Positions 25,852 through 33,975 of a DNA stretch of 64,000 bases are shown here, in pieces; position 1 is the stretch's first letter; the number at the start of each line of letters is the position of its first letter. The notes under the pieces were generated by a model, which saw only the letters and a list, made by a program, of their open reading frames with translations, was not told the DNA's origin and ran no database searches. This DNA is from DATKFM01 sp963810485 (GTDB taxonomy: Bacteria > Pseudomonadota > Alphaproteobacteria > Dongiales > Dongiaceae). The stretch spans positions 868,001 to 932,000 of the forward strand of contig CAWENQ010000003.1 in assembly GCA_963810485.1 (NCBI GenBank), written 5' to 3'. The position numbers and the translations under genes were made by a program.

Positions 25852-27454
25852 GCGGGTCTTTCGCGGACAGGCGGCGGCGCCCGGCCTGGTGATCGGACCG
25901 CTGGTCCGTCTGGCGCTGCAATCGGCCATCGACACGGCCCCGGCCGAAAGCGCCGAAATCGAAGAGCGGAAACTGGCTCAAGCCGTGGCGCAAGCGCAGG
26001 GGGAGTTGCAGGCGCTGGTTGCAACCAGCGAGGCCATGAGTGCGGAGATCCTGGAGTTTCAGCTTGAGCTGCTGGGCGATCCCAGCCTGACCGAACCGGC
26101 CTTGGCGGCCATCGCCGGCGGCGCGCCCGCCGCGGCGGCGTGGCAGGTGGCGATCGACGAGCAGGCCGCGAACTACAACAGCGCAGAAGACGAGTATTTC
26201 CGCGCCCGCGCCGCCGACCTCGCCGATCTGCGGGAGCGGGTGCTGATGGCGTTGAGCGGCGGGACGGCGGCGGTCCAGGGCTTTCCGGCCGGGGCGATCC
26301 TGCTGTCCACCGACCTGACGCCGTCGCGCTTCCTGTCCCTGGATTGGCGCAGCATCGGCGGCGCGGCGCTGACATCGGGCAGCCCGGCCAGCCATGTGGC
26401 CATGCTGGCCCGCGCCCGCGGCGTGCCGCTGGTCACCGGCCTGGATGGCGATCCCGCCGATCCCGTGGACGAGGCCGTGCTCGACGCCAATGCCGGCCTG
26501 CTGGTGACCTCGCCTGTGGCGGCCACGCGGTCCAGCTACGCCAAGCGGTTGGTGGAAGCCGATGGCGAGCGCCAGTTGGCGCAGGCGGCGCTTCACAAGC
26601 CCGCGGTCACCGCCGGCGGCGAGCGGATCGAGGTCATGATCAATGTCGACGATCCCGCCGCCGTGCCCGACGAGGTGCTGGCCGCCTGCGACGGCGTCGG
26701 GCTGATGCGCACCGAGTTCCTCTTCCTCGGCCGCGACCTGTCGCCGACCGAGGACGAGCAATACGCCGCCTACACCGCGCTGCTGGACAAGCTGCGCGGC
26801 AAGCCGGCGATCATCCGCACGCTGGATATCGGCGGCGACAAGCCCCTGCCCCATCTGGGTATCGAGGCGGAGGCCAATCCGTTCCTCGGCCTGCGCGGCA
26901 TCCGGCTGTGCCTGGCGCGGCCGGAGCTGTTCAAGCCGCAGGTGCGGGCGCTGCTGCGCACGGCGCCGGGCCGGGCGCTGCGGGTCATGCTGCCGATGGT
27001 GGCGACATCAGGCGAAATCGCACAAACGCGAGATATATTCGAATCTTGCCTGGCTGAGTTGAAGCGGGAAGGAAAGAAGGCCGCGATGCCGCCGCTGGGC
27101 ATCATGGTGGAGACGCCCGCGGCCGCCATCGCCATCGACCAGCTCGACGCCGATTTCTATTCCATCGGCAGCAACGACCTCACGCAGTACGTCATGGCCG
27201 CGGCCCGCGATGCCAGCGGCCCGGTTGCCGCCCTGAACGATCCGCGCCACCCGGCCGTGATCAGGCTGATCGCCCAGGTGGTGCGCCATGGCCTGGACAG
27301 CAGGAAGCCGGTGTCGCTCTGCGGCGACATGGCCTCGGACACCGGCCTGCTGGCCATCCTGTTGGCGGCGGGCTTGCGCAAGATCTCCGTGGCGCCGGCG
27401 GCGCTGGGCCGGGTGAAGCTGGCGCTGTCGAAGCTCGGCGGCGGCCATGGCTGA
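25829..27454 (+). CDS. PTS enzyme I (phosphoenolpyruvate-protein phosphotransferase) of the Dha relay
   Basis: 541-residue enzyme I that takes phosphate from PEP and hands it to HPr. The phosphohistidine lies in TSGSPASHVAMLARARG (His189). The PEP-binding barrel follows with GVGLMRTEFLFLGRD, IIRTLDIGGDKPLPHL, the catalytic DFYSIGSNDLTQYVMAAARD, and the acid/base cysteine in SLCGDMASDTG (Cys498). ATG 25829 has GGAGCGGG upstream and lies inside the HPr gene. It is somewhat shorter than enteric EI (about 575). No sugar-specific PTS permease is seen nearby, so its role is presumably DhaM phosphorylation. Confidence 0.93.
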   Translation: MKPRPSPERVFRGQAAAPGLVIGPLVRLALQSAIDTAPAESAEIEERKLAQAVAQAQGELQALVATSEAMSAEILEFQLELLGDPSLTEPALAAIAGGAPAAAAWQVAIDEQAANYNSAEDEYFRARAADLADLRERVLMALSGGTAAVQGFPAGAILLSTDLTPSRFLSLDWRSIGGAALTSGSPASHVAMLARARGVPLVTGLDGDPADPVDEAVLDANAGLLVTSPVAATRSSYAKRLVEADGERQLAQAALHKPAVTAGGERIEVMINVDDPAAVPDEVLAACDGVGLMRTEFLFLGRDLSPTEDEQYAAYTALLDKLRGKPAIIRTLDIGGDKPLPHLGIEAEANPFLGLRGIRLCLARPELFKPQVRALLRTAPGRALRVMLPMVATSGEIAQTRDIFESCLAELKREGKKAAMPPLGIMVETPAAAIAIDQLDADFYSIGSNDLTQYVMAAARDASGPVAALNDPRHPAVIRLIAQVVRHGLDSRKPVSLCGDMASDTGLLAILLAAGLRKISVAPAALGRVKLALSKLGGGHG

Positions 27455-27911
27455 CCTGGACGCCGCCGACCGTGCCGACCAGATCGCGCGCTACAAGACG
27501 CTGCTGCGCACCGTCATCGAGCGTCGGCCCTCAGGACTGCGCGGGCGGCTGGCGATGGCGCTGGGCAAGCATAAGAGCTTCGTTTCCCAGATCACCAACC
27601 CCGCCTATAGCGTGCCGATCCCGGCGACCGACCTGACGACGATCTTCGAGATTTGCCACCTCTCGGCCGCCGAGCGCGAGCAGTTCCTGAGCGTCTACCG
27701 CAGCGCCCATCCCGATCGCGCGGGCCGTCCGCTGCGGCCGCCGAACGCCGCGCATGAACTGCGCATCGCCCTGCCGAAGTTCGAAACCGAGTCCACGGCG
27801 CGGGAGGTCGAGGCGATGATCCTCGATTTCGCCGCGCGAACCATCCGCCTGGCGCAGCATTCCGAGGTAAGCCCGGGCGCCGGCACGCCCAAGGGGAGGA
27901 AGAAGTCATGA
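27447..27911 (+). CDS. Small HTH-like protein between enzyme I and dhaK
   Basis: 154 residues, coupled on both sides (8-base overlap with enzyme I, 4-base with dhaK). The segment LRGRLAMALGKHKSFVSQIT (about residues 32-51) reads like an XRE-type helix-turn-helix with the recognition helix in KSFVSQI, followed by a helical region. No enzyme motif is seen. I do not recognise a named family. Its operon position suggests a regulator or accessory of the Dha kinase; DNA binding is an inference from this motif only. Confidence 0.75.
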   Translation: MADLDAADRADQIARYKTLLRTVIERRPSGLRGRLAMALGKHKSFVSQITNPAYSVPIPATDLTTIFEICHLSAAEREQFLSVYRSAHPDRAGRPLRPPNAAHELRIALPKFETESTAREVEAMILDFAARTIRLAQHSEVSPGAGTPKGRKKS

Positions 27912-28894
27912 AGAAATTCGTCAACAAAGTCGACGATGTGCTGACCGAGGCCCTGAACGGCTTCGGCGCCGCCCATGTCGACATCGTCAAGGTGCATCAC
28001 GATCCCGCCTTCGTCACCCGCGCCAAGCCGACCCGGTCCGGCAAGGTGGCGCTGATCTCCGGCGGCGGCGCCGGCCATGAGCCGCTCCATGCCGGGCTGG
28101 TGGGTGTGGGCATGCTCGACGCCGCCTGCCCCGGCCAGGTCTTCACCTCGCCCACGCCCGACCAGATGTCGGCCGCGGCCCAGGCGGTGGATTCCGGCGC
28201 CGGCGTGCTGTTCATCGTCAAGAATTACGAAGGCGACGTCATGAACTTCGAGATGGCCACGGAAATCCTCGAGGGCAAGCACGCCACTGTGGTTACAAAT
28301 GATGACGTGGCCGTCGAGAACTCCACCTACACCACCGGCCGCCGCGGCGTGGCCGGCACCGTGGTGGTGGAGAAAATGGTGGGCGCCGCCGCCGAGCAGG
28401 GCCAGCCGCTCGACGCGCTGAAGACGCTGGGCGCCAAGGTGAACGGCCGCACGCGCTCCATGGGCGTCGCCCTCACCTCCTGCACCGTGCCCGCCGCCGG
28501 CAAGCCCACCTTCAGCCTTGGCGAGGACGAGATGGAGTTCGGCGTCGGCATCCATGGCGAGCCCGGCCGCCGCCGGGGCAAGCTGATGGCCGCCGGCGAT
28601 ATCGCCTACGAGATGCTCACCGCCATCGCCAAGGACCTTGCCGCGCCCGCGGGCAGCGAGGTGCTGCTGCTGGTCAACGGCTTCGGCGGCACGCCGTCGA
28701 TGGAACTCTACCTGATGTACGACGCGGCCAAGCGGCTGCTGGACGGCAAGGGCCTGAAGATCGCCCGCTCCCTCGTGGGCAATTACTGCACCTCACTGGA
28801 CATGGCCGGCTGCTCCCTGACGGTTACGGCGCTGGATGCCGACCTGCTGAAGCTCTGGGACGCGCCGGTGCACACGGCGGCGCTGCGCTGGTAG
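27908..28894 (+). CDS. dhaK: Dihydroxyacetone kinase substrate-binding subunit DhaK
   Basis: 328-residue DhaK, which binds dihydroxyacetone covalently and receives phosphate from DhaL. It starts MKKFVNKVDDVLTEALNGFG. The substrate region SGGGAGHEPLHAGLVGVGML and the covalent-binding histidine in MEFGVGIHGEPGRRR (His216) are present. Length fits the PTS-type K subunit rather than the 570-residue ATP-dependent fused kinase. It is the last gene of the operon, which yields dihydroxyacetone phosphate for glycolysis or gluconeogenesis. Confidence 0.95.
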   Translation: MKKFVNKVDDVLTEALNGFGAAHVDIVKVHHDPAFVTRAKPTRSGKVALISGGGAGHEPLHAGLVGVGMLDAACPGQVFTSPTPDQMSAAAQAVDSGAGVLFIVKNYEGDVMNFEMATEILEGKHATVVTNDDVAVENSTYTTGRRGVAGTVVVEKMVGAAAEQGQPLDALKTLGAKVNGRTRSMGVALTSCTVPAAGKPTFSLGEDEMEFGVGIHGEPGRRRGKLMAAGDIAYEMLTAIAKDLAAPAGSEVLLLVNGFGGTPSMELYLMYDAAKRLLDGKGLKIARSLVGNYCTSLDMAGCSLTVTALDADLLKLWDAPVHTAALRW

Positions 28895-29509
28895 GGGCCG
28901 CCCCGCTGGACGGTCACCGCTGGATCGGCCTCTGGCGCAAATCCGTGCGATGAACCCCATGCCAAGCGAAGAATGACGGCGCTCTCCAGCGGAAGTGCCG
29001 ATGGGCGTTAGGGTTGTTTTCATCGAGGCCACCAAACAAGTCGTTGATCCGTTGAGGCAACAGCCAGGTACTTTTGATTTTCGGCAAAACAACCCTCGAC
29101 GGATTTCATTCGCGACCCCAGCGTTCAAGCGCGCAGGCACGCAGTCTGGTGGGAATACAGGCATACGCCTATATTGCCACGACAACAGATCCACAATTTC
29201 CAACATCGAGGCCCCAGGGGCCGGGCCTAGAGCAACTCTGTGACATGGGGAGCGCGACGCCCATGTCAATAAATCTATCCTATGGAAAATATGATCCTCG
29301 AGATGTCTCCTGTTACCAATGCTCAGTTTCGTGGCACAGGCCGGACCTATCTCATTGAGCCCCCTCACCCAGGTTGGCAATCCCCTCGCTGCGATTGGAA
29401 CCTTCTCTTTGCATTTGGATTGGTTCGGTAAGCGAGCAGCTCTGCTGCAACGGGCGGCAAAACGCCGTCCACGCCTATTTCAACTGTATTCGATTGAGAG
29501 GGTCATTCC
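28895..29509. other. 615-base gap with no supported gene
   Basis: Composition becomes less GC-rich here than in the dha operon. Small frames of 80-95 codons exist on the plus strand, but none has a good ribosome site together with recognisable content. No clear terminator with a uridine run follows dhaK. It must contain the promoter for the PRC-barrel gene. Confidence 0.5.
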
Positions 29510-29911
29510 ATGAGAGTTTCGGAGACGACAGCCAATGCGGCCGGTGATTTGCGGGCGACGGAGACGTTGAATTTGATTGCCGCCGACAAGGTCGAAGGCA
29601 CCGCGGTCTACAATCCGGCCGGCGATAAACTGGGCACGGTCGAAAATTTGATGATCGACAAGCACAATGGCCGGGTGAGCTACGCCGTCATGTCGTTCGG
29701 CGGTTTCCTGGGCATGGGCGAAAGCCGCCATCCCCTGCCCTGGGACACGCTGAAGTACGACACGAACATGGGCGGCTATGTGGTCGACATGGATAACGAT
29801 ATGTTGCGCGGTGCGCCGACCTATGAAGAGGCCCAGGGCGTCGATTGGGAAGACCGCGATTGGAACCGGCGCGTCTACGACTACTACGGTGTCGCGCCAT
29901 ACTGGATGTAA
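29510..29911 (+). CDS. PRC-barrel domain protein
   Basis: 133-residue soluble protein. The PRC-barrel is about residues 20-95: LNLIAADKVEGTAVYNPAGD, KLGTVENLMIDKHNGRVSYA, VMSFGGFLGMGESRHPLPWD. The C-terminal tail is acidic and aromatic (DWEDRDWNRRVYDYYGVAPY). Such stand-alone PRC-barrel proteins are common in Alphaproteobacteria and often stress-induced, but their molecular role is poorly defined. It starts at ATG after AGAGGG and is apparently monocistronic, with a hairpin behind it. Confidence 0.85.
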   Translation: MRVSETTANAAGDLRATETLNLIAADKVEGTAVYNPAGDKLGTVENLMIDKHNGRVSYAVMSFGGFLGMGESRHPLPWDTLKYDTNMGGYVVDMDNDMLRGAPTYEEAQGVDWEDRDWNRRVYDYYGVAPYWM

Positions 29912-29935
29912 CCTTGCTGCTGACCCCCTGACTAA

Positions 29936-29966
29936 CCGGGCGCTGCCGCTGGTGGCGCCCGGGCTT
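29936..29966 (+). terminator. Weak terminator-like hairpin after the PRC-barrel gene
   Basis: Stem CCGGGCGC (29936-29943) pairs with GCGCCCGG (29955-29962), 11-base loop, then GCTTTG. The uridine tract is short, so termination is likely but incomplete. Confidence 0.5.
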
Positions 29967-30018
29967 TGTCGTGACTGGGCTCTGTGATCGCCCGCCTTTG
30001 TGACCGTAGGAGATCGCG

Positions 30019-30531
30019 ATGAACCGCAAACGCAACTGGCTCCCGATGCTCGCCGCGGCCGGCCTTATCGCCGCCTGTTCGATGCAACCATCCGGCACGC
30101 CGGAGGACCAAGTCGCAACGTTTGACGCGGGAGACGCCGACACAGAGGTCGCCGCAACCGATCGCATCCAGTTCGTCACCAACCTGGATGGCGGCCAGGA
30201 AACGCCGCCGGTGGAGACCATCGCCAACGGGTCGGGCATGATCTATCTCGACCGCGCCTCCAAGAAGCTGCTGTGGGAGATCTCCTACAACGATCTGTCC
30301 TCACCCGTGACGGCAGCGCATTTCCACGGCCCGGTGGGGCCCGGAGTTGCTGCCGGCGTGCAGCTCAAGCTCGCCCCCACCAACGCTACCACCAGCCGCA
30401 TCTCAGGCGAGGCAAACCTGACAGACGAACAGATGCGCCAGGTGCTGGGCGGACTGTGGTACGTGAACATCCATACGGAAAACTATCCGGATGGGGAGAT
30501 CAGGGGTCAGGTGGAGAATGCGGGGATGTAG
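30019..30531 (+). CDS. CHRD domain lipoprotein
   Basis: 170 residues. The signal peptide with lipobox LIAACS (cysteine about residue 20) predicts a lipid-anchored envelope protein. After a short acidic linker comes a CHRD domain: FVTNLDGGQETPPVETIANG, AAHFHGPVGPGVAAGVQLKL, and the terminal LWYVNIHTENYPDGEIRGQV, all hallmarks of bacterial CHRD proteins. The domain is known from chordin but has no firm bacterial function. RBS TAGGAGA precedes ATG. It converges with the histidine kinase gene. Confidence 0.88.
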   Translation: MNRKRNWLPMLAAAGLIAACSMQPSGTPEDQVATFDAGDADTEVAATDRIQFVTNLDGGQETPPVETIANGSGMIYLDRASKKLLWEISYNDLSSPVTAAHFHGPVGPGVAAGVQLKLAPTNATTSRISGEANLTDEQMRQVLGGLWYVNIHTENYPDGEIRGQVENAGM

Positions 30532-30540
30532 CGGGGAGCG

Positions 30541-32451
30541 CTAGAGATCCAGCTCCAGGGTGCAAACGAGTCCCTGCGGGTCGAAATCGATCCGGCTGCT
30601 GCCCCCTCGATCCTGAAATGCCATCTCGATCAGGAGTGAACCGAATCCCTTTCGGCTGGGCGGCGTAACCGCCGGGCCGCCGGCCTCTCGCCAGGTCAAC
30701 CGCATCCTGTCGGCATTGCCCGGCAGCACGTTCCAGGCGATTTGCACCGACCCACGCTTGTTGCTGAGCGAACCATACTTGACCGCGTTCGTGGCCAATT
30801 CATGGAGGGCCATCGCTACCAGCAAGGCATTATTCGCATTCAACGAGAGGTTGGGCCCGTAGCTGTCGAAGCGAGCCCGATGTTCCTCAACAAAAGGGTC
30901 GAGTGCTTTGCCGACGACTTCGCTCAGAGAAGCCTGATTCCACTTCTCCAGAGTCAGGAGATCATGTGCCGCCGCAAGCGTCCGCAGCCGCGCCGCAAAC
31001 GCCGAGCGTTCCTCGGCCGTGGCGCTGCGCATCGTCTGCGCGGAAATGGCCTGTACCGTGGCAAGCGTGTTCCGGATCCGGTGCTTGATCTCGTTGAGGA
31101 TGAGATTCTGTTGTTCCTGGGCGCGCCGCTGTTGGGTGATGTCGCGGGCGATCTTGGAGGCGCCGATGATCTTGCCCTGTGCGTTTTTTATAGGTGAGAC
31201 CGTCAGCGAGATGTCGATAAGAGTTCCATCCTTGCGCCGCCGCACGGTTTCGTAGTGATCGATCTTTTCGCCGCGCTGGATGCTGGCGATTATCTTCGGC
31301 TCGTCGTTCACTTGATTGTCGGGAATCAGCATGGTGACAGGATTGCCGATCGCTTCCGCCGCGGTGTATCCGAACAGCCGCTCGGCGCCGCTATTCCAGG
31401 TCGTGATGGTTCCCGTCAGATCCTTGCTGATGATTGCGTCATCCGATAACTCGATGATCGCCGCCAGCCGCTGCTGCGCGAAATCGGTGCGATTCGTCTC
31501 CGTAATATCGACCAGCATGTTGACGCCGCCGATCAAGGTTCCGGCGTCGTCGAACAACGGCGTCGGATAGGGAATGAAGGAGACGCGGGTGCCGTCGGGG
31601 CGCTCCGCCACCGCGGTCGCACCCCTGACAGGCTTTCCGGTCTTCAGCGTTTGCGCCATGGGGCACTCGTCGTGGAGCATCGGTGTCCCATCGGGCCAGT
31701 AGAGTTTCCACGAACCGCAGAACTCGCTCTTGCCCAATTCCGGGCGGACGCCCCAAAGGGTCGCGGCCGACTCATTGAAGAAGGTGATTCGCCCCGCGGC
31801 ATCGGTCGTGTAGATGGCGGACGGAAGCGCCTCCAGGATGCTGCGGGACTGTTGCGTGTCGTCCAGAATTCCGTCGCCGTTGGGGCCGGGATCTTGAGAG
31901 GCAAATTGCGGCGGCACACGCACTGAAACGGATAGCCCCAAACAACTGGATTCGAAACTCACACTGCCTCCGCAAGCTTCCGCCTGGCGGCGGATTAACC
32001 GGAGGCCAATCTCGCCATCAACGGCCGGATCGAACCCTTCCGGAAGCCCAACCCCATCATCGACCACTTCGATGACAATTGCGCCGTCGTCTTCCTGCCT
32101 GAAATCCATGACGATCGTGCCGCTGACGCCCGACGGATGCGCGTACTTGATGGCGTTTTGAACCGCTTCATTGACGAGGACGACAAGCGGCCCCGCGCAC
32201 GCCACGTCAACAAAGTAGCCGCTCGTTTTCCCTTGGCGGAGTTTCATCTGCCCGGCGCCGGCCAGGGACTCCATCAATGCGGTCGTGTTTTCATGCAGTG
32301 CTGCTGCGATATCCACCGTCGCGCCGGAACGCCGCTGCAACGGGCGGTTCGCACCGGGCAGCACTTCGTTTTGCGCGGTCGCGGGCCCAGCGTTGGTCGG
32401 GGTTGAGATCGATGGCGGGTGCAACTGAACAACTTTTGGAGTTGAGCTCAT
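30541..32451 (-). CDS. HWE-family sensor histidine kinase with PAS domains and an additional N-terminal ATPase-like domain
   Basis: 636-residue soluble kinase with no membrane helix. The C-terminus is HWE type: phosphoacceptor region LNEIKHRIRNTLATVQAISA (His457), N-box HELATNAVKYGSLSNKRGSV, and RLTWREAGGPAV carrying the W-x-E of the family name. Two PAS domains precede it (about 210-315 and 325-445), the second with TTWNSGAERLFGYTAAEAIG. Unusually, residues about 50-185 look like a second GHKL ATPase domain: VNEAVQNAIKYAHPSG, VVDDGVGLPEGFDP, GEIGLRLIRRQAEACGGSVS. No response regulator is adjacent, so it is an orphan kinase. Confidence 0.9.
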   Translation of the reverse strand: MSSTPKVVQLHPPSISTPTNAGPATAQNEVLPGANRPLQRRSGATVDIAAALHENTTALMESLAGAGQMKLRQGKTSGYFVDVACAGPLVVLVNEAVQNAIKYAHPSGVSGTIVMDFRQEDDGAIVIEVVDDGVGLPEGFDPAVDGEIGLRLIRRQAEACGGSVSFESSCLGLSVSVRVPPQFASQDPGPNGDGILDDTQQSRSILEALPSAIYTTDAAGRITFFNESAATLWGVRPELGKSEFCGSWKLYWPDGTPMLHDECPMAQTLKTGKPVRGATAVAERPDGTRVSFIPYPTPLFDDAGTLIGGVNMLVDITETNRTDFAQQRLAAIIELSDDAIISKDLTGTITTWNSGAERLFGYTAAEAIGNPVTMLIPDNQVNDEPKIIASIQRGEKIDHYETVRRRKDGTLIDISLTVSPIKNAQGKIIGASKIARDITQQRRAQEQQNLILNEIKHRIRNTLATVQAISAQTMRSATAEERSAFAARLRTLAAAHDLLTLEKWNQASLSEVVGKALDPFVEEHRARFDSYGPNLSLNANNALLVAMALHELATNAVKYGSLSNKRGSVQIAWNVLPGNADRMRLTWREAGGPAVTPPSRKGFGSLLIEMAFQDRGGSSRIDFDPQGLVCTLELDL

Positions 32452-32672
32452 GGCGTCAGCCTCCGAATAAGACCAAGGGGAACCCTAGGCCAGATTCAAC
32501 AAAAGCCAAAGAGAAAATTCGTCATAACTATGCCAATATGTCAGTAATTTCACATAGTTACACAACATCGCCCAAGCTGTACTTCAATGCTACTGCACAC
32601 ATGCCGCTCTATACCGCAAAGGAGTAAAATGAGTAAGTAACGGTTTATGGTACGAAACCGCACAATAGGTTA

Positions 32673-32699
32673 TTGACACTTTTTGGGTGACAAACTAAT
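32673..32699 (+). promoter_or_regulatory. Possible sigma-70-type promoter for the RHH gene
   Basis: A perfect TTGACA at 32673-32678 is followed by ACTAAT at 32694-32699, 15 bases apart (short of the ideal 17). It lies 40 bases before the RHH start. A 6-bp inverted repeat, CGGTTT...AAACCG (32641-32660), is just upstream and could be an operator. Confidence 0.4.
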
Positions 32700-32739
32700 T
32701 ACCGGCAACGAAGCGTTGGTTTTGGGAAGGAGACAATTC

Positions 32740-32979
32740 ATGGCACCTCTTGCGCGTGGCGAGCGCTTGCAAATCATGCTGACGGAAGGCGAGCTGCAAG
32801 CCGTTGATGACTGGAGATTTTCCCGGCGCATGCCGAGCCGGGCCTCGGCGGTCCGGGAACTGTTGCACCGGGGACTGAAGGCCGAGGGCTTTAACGTCGC
32901 GGATGCCGGCAGCAAGTCGCAGGACTTCGGCCTGCTGACGTCACAGGACGAACCCGGCAGCAAACGAAAGAAGAGCTAG
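32740..32979 (+). CDS. Small ribbon-helix-helix protein
   Basis: 79 residues from ATG 32740, which has a strong GGGAAGGAGA site. The body RLQIMLTEGELQAVDDWRFS followed by SRASAVRELLHRGLKAEGF is a ribbon-helix-helix DNA-binding pattern (beta strand, then two helices). The tail is basic and polar. No toxin partner is seen on the same strand downstream, so an antitoxin role is unsupported. It is divergent from the HWE kinase; self-regulation through the shared 290-base gap is plausible. Confidence 0.78.
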   Translation: MAPLARGERLQIMLTEGELQAVDDWRFSRRMPSRASAVRELLHRGLKAEGFNVADAGSKSQDFGLLTSQDEPGSKRKKS

Positions 32980-33078
32980 GAACCGAACCGACCCGGGCCC
33001 AACAAGGAGATTTCTTCGTCCTACGCGATCAAGGTGCCGGGAAAAGGCGCCGATCAACATATGCTGGGGGTATGCGCG

Positions 33079-33264
33079 ATGGATCCCGTATGTCCGAATT
33101 GTCACGGAAATTCATTTATTCTGACCACCGGCCCCGACGGGCGGACGAATACCGTCTGCACGCGGTGCCAGAGCCCTGTGCCGTTTGAAGAGAGCAATCG
33201 GCCGGGCAGCGAGCACAATGGCGCAGGGCAACCTCATTCCAGGCCCACGACAGCCGCCGAATGA
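33079..33264 (+). CDS. Small zinc-ribbon-like protein, hypothetical
   Basis: 61 residues from ATG 33079, chosen because CTGGGGG lies at good spacing; earlier in-frame starts at 33034 and 33061 lack ribosome sites. Two CxxC pairs, CPNC and CTRC, 20-odd residues apart, form a putative four-cysteine zinc ribbon: MDPVCPNCHGNSFILTTGPD. The C-terminal half is polar and probably disordered. No function can be assigned. Confidence 0.55.
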   Translation: MDPVCPNCHGNSFILTTGPDGRTNTVCTRCQSPVPFEESNRPGSEHNGAGQPHSRPTTAAE

Positions 33265-33301
33265 TCGCGCGGTAGGCCGCATGACGGCTGCCGCCAGTCT
33301 C

Positions 33302-33613
33302 TCACCGCTTGTCCGGTGGGATTTTCTCGATCCGCTTGATGTGGGCGGCGATGTCTTCAAGATCATAGGAAAGGCGCACGCGCTTGCTTGAGGGTGGGCG
33401 CTTGGCAACCGACAGGCCGGGCCGCCATTCCGTCGCCGGGCGGATCGGCCGCCGCTCGAAGCCGCCGCCGCAGTTCGGGCAGACATTGCGGAGCTTGGTT
33501 TCAACGCAGTCGGCGCAGAACGTGCACTCATAGGTGCAGATCCGCGCCTCGGTCGCATGCGGCGGCAGATCCTTGTCGCAATACTCGCAGTTGGGCCGGA
33601 GTTCGAGGGCCAT
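33302..33613 (-). CDS. DUF1272 cysteine-rich protein
   Basis: 103 residues. The N-terminus MALELRPNCEYCDKDLPPHA followed by ICTYECTFCADCVETKL and VCPNCGGGFERRP matches the DUF1272 pattern, with multiple CxxC pairs likely binding zinc. An extra C-terminal tail (about residues 65-103), basic then acidic, extends beyond the core domain. Biochemical function is unknown for the family. ATG 33613 is preceded by AAGGTAAC. Confidence 0.88.
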   Translation of the reverse strand: MALELRPNCEYCDKDLPPHATEARICTYECTFCADCVETKLRNVCPNCGGGFERRPIRPATEWRPGLSVAKRPPSSKRVRLSYDLEDIAAHIKRIEKIPPDKR

Positions 33614-33749
33614 AGGGTGTTACCTTCGGTGGCTGGATGAATTCAGCGGAGCAGCATTCATACAGTCTGTTGACTTCGCCGTCGATGCGGCAGGAGGATT
33701 CATACCGCCAGTGCGGTTCCAGTTTGAGGAATGGGAGCGTGGACTTCAG

Positions 33750-33893
33750 ATGACGCGGATGGTCCGTGGAGCCCTTGCGGCGCTGTTGATTGCAAGTTGC
33801 CTCGCCATCGCCGGCTGTGCTGAGAAAGGCGAGCCGATTCAGCGCACGCCAGAAGACCGATGCATGGTGCGAGCTTGCTCGGTCTACTATTAG
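33750..33893 (+). CDS. Very small predicted lipoprotein
   Basis: 47 residues from ATG 33750. MTRMVRGALAALLIASCLAI leads to a lipobox AIAGC, with mature sequence starting CAEKGEPIQRT and two more cysteines near the end. The frame is open further upstream, but only this start gives a signal peptide at the N-terminus. Tiny lipoproteins of this kind are common and often unannotated. It lies just before the tRNA fragment. Confidence 0.5.
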   Translation: MTRMVRGALAALLIASCLAIAGCAEKGEPIQRTPEDRCMVRACSVYY

Positions 33894-33906
33894 ACAAAAA
33901 ATCCGC

Positions 33907-33954
33907 CGCGCCCGGCAGGAATTGAACCTGCGACATGCCGCTTGGAAGGCGGCT
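33907..33954 (-). repeat. Partial copy of the tRNA-Arg 3' half (candidate attachment-site scar)
   Basis: 48 bases matching 35510-35557 of the intact tRNA-Arg at 46 positions and in the same orientation. The match covers the acceptor 3' strand, T arm, variable loop and anticodon arm, with the anticodon TCT changed to TCC. There is no 5' half, so it cannot be a working tRNA. It lies downstream of the tRNA 3' end, where an element that integrated into the tRNA would leave its second att site. Confidence 0.8.
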
Positions 33955-33975
33955 AGGCGAGGACGCGACGTCCAC

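Noticed and set aside
29397..29425. Possible EcfG (general stress) promoter upstream of the PRC-barrel gene
   Set aside because: GGAAC is present at 29397, but no CGTT lies 16-17 bases downstream; GATT at that spacing differs in two of four positions.
32740..33264. Toxin-antitoxin module formed by the RHH protein and the next small gene
   Set aside because: The second product is a zinc-ribbon-like protein with no toxin-family motif, and about 100 bases separate the genes.
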